Part shown: positions 63,770 to 64,000 of the stretch, piece after piece
Layout: each line of letters opens with the position of its first letter
Numbering within the stretch: position 1 is the stretch's first letter
Assembly: GCF_003096035.1 (NCBI RefSeq)
Contig: NZ_CP029186.1
Coordinates: forward strand, 1,935,001 to 1,999,000
Source: Flavobacterium album
Lineage (GTDB): Bacteria; Bacteroidota; Bacteroidia; Flavobacteriales; Flavobacteriaceae
Length of the DNA stretch: 64,000 nucleotides
Reading direction: 5' to 3'
Notes under the pieces: generated by a model
The model's input: only the letters and a program-made list of their open reading frames with translations
The model's database searches: none
What the model was told of the DNA's origin: nothing
Program-made: the position numbers and the translations under genes

Positions 63770-64000
63770 ATGTCCAGTATTATCCAGTTACTTCCCGATC
63801 ATGTTGCCAACCAGATAGCCGCCGGTGAGGTGGTGCAAAGGCCGGCCTCCGTCGTGAAAGAGCTCCTGGAAAATGCCGTGGATGCAGGCGCTACCGAGAT
63901 CAAGCTCATCGTGAAGGATGCGGGTAAAACGCTGGTGCAGGTCATCGATAACGGCAAGGGTATGAGCGTGACCGATGCGCGCCTGTGCTTCGAGCGCCAT
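63770..64000 (+). CDS. mutL: DNA mismatch repair protein MutL (5' part, cut by window end)
   Basis: The first 77 codons of a frame that continues past the window. The encoded start ([20 protein letters not shown]) and the following [16 protein letters not shown] and IDNGKGM are the GHKL ATPase motifs I and II of MutL, including the catalytic Glu and the Mg-binding Asn. MutL links MutS mismatch recognition to strand removal. Preceded by its own -7 box and divergent from the AT-rich island. Confidence 0.95.
   Translation, partial: MSSIIQLLPDHVANQIAAGEVVQRPASVVKELLENAVDAGATEIKLIVKDAGKTLVQVIDNGKGMSVTDARLCFERH

Overview
The window reads as a chromosomal segment of a member of the Flavobacteriaceae, most likely a Flavobacterium-type organism. 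Evidence: Bacteroidota -7 promoter boxes (TAnnTTTG) in front of many genes, almost no Shine-Dalgarno sequences, type IX secretion (T9SS) C-terminal sorting tails, a SusC/SusD pair, many short-signal lipoproteins, and a tRNA-tuf-secE-nusG-rplKAJL-rpoBC block with typical Bacteroidota protein lengths (RpoB 1270 aa, RpoC 1432 aa). The species cannot be fixed from the sequence alone.

Layout. 1-9000: a MITE-like inverted repeat, a propeller-type lipoprotein, a large phosphoesterase fused to an outer-membrane barrel, an HD hydrolase fused to a Pycsar-effector-type membrane domain, a GAF-domain protein, and a gene-free stretch packed with palindromes. 9000-12150: an operon of PLP deaminase/desulfhydrase, LysM glucosaminidase and hemL. 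12175-16507: two small secreted Spy/CpxP-like proteins, then a copper-type cluster (small Cys protein, MbnP-like lipoprotein, di-heme MbnH/MauG-like peroxidase, outer-membrane protein). 16733-20734: lysS, a lipoprotein, lipB and rnhB. 20924-28545: a T9SS subtilase followed by SusC, SusD and a surface lipoprotein, plausibly a peptide uptake locus. 28657-36047: a putative porin and a 1708-aa T9SS repeat protein built of five exact 135-aa and seven exact 78-aa modules. 36425-46113: cystathionine beta-synthase, chromate transporter, DoxX, a DEDDh exonuclease, another T9SS protein, DUF2851, PspC, HhH protein and acyl-CoA dehydrogenase.

46289-61204 is the translation/transcription core: rpsU (with a real Shine-Dalgarno), a xer recombinase, hpf, tRNA-Thr/Tyr/Thr, tuf, tRNA-Trp, secE, nusG, rplK, rplA, rplJ, rplL, rpoB, rpoC and a DUF3467 gene. 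Transcription signals are very compact here: promoters sit inside or against terminators of the preceding gene, and hairpins separate rplL/rpoB and rpoB/rpoC.

61244-63620 is a visibly AT-rich, three-gene minus-strand island between the rpoC block and mutL (cut by the window end). It encodes a small all-beta-looking protein, a calcineurin-like phosphoesterase with a possible prokaryotic YEATS-like tail, and a four-helix membrane protein. It is the best candidate in the window for an undescribed, possibly defensive, system; that role is inference only.
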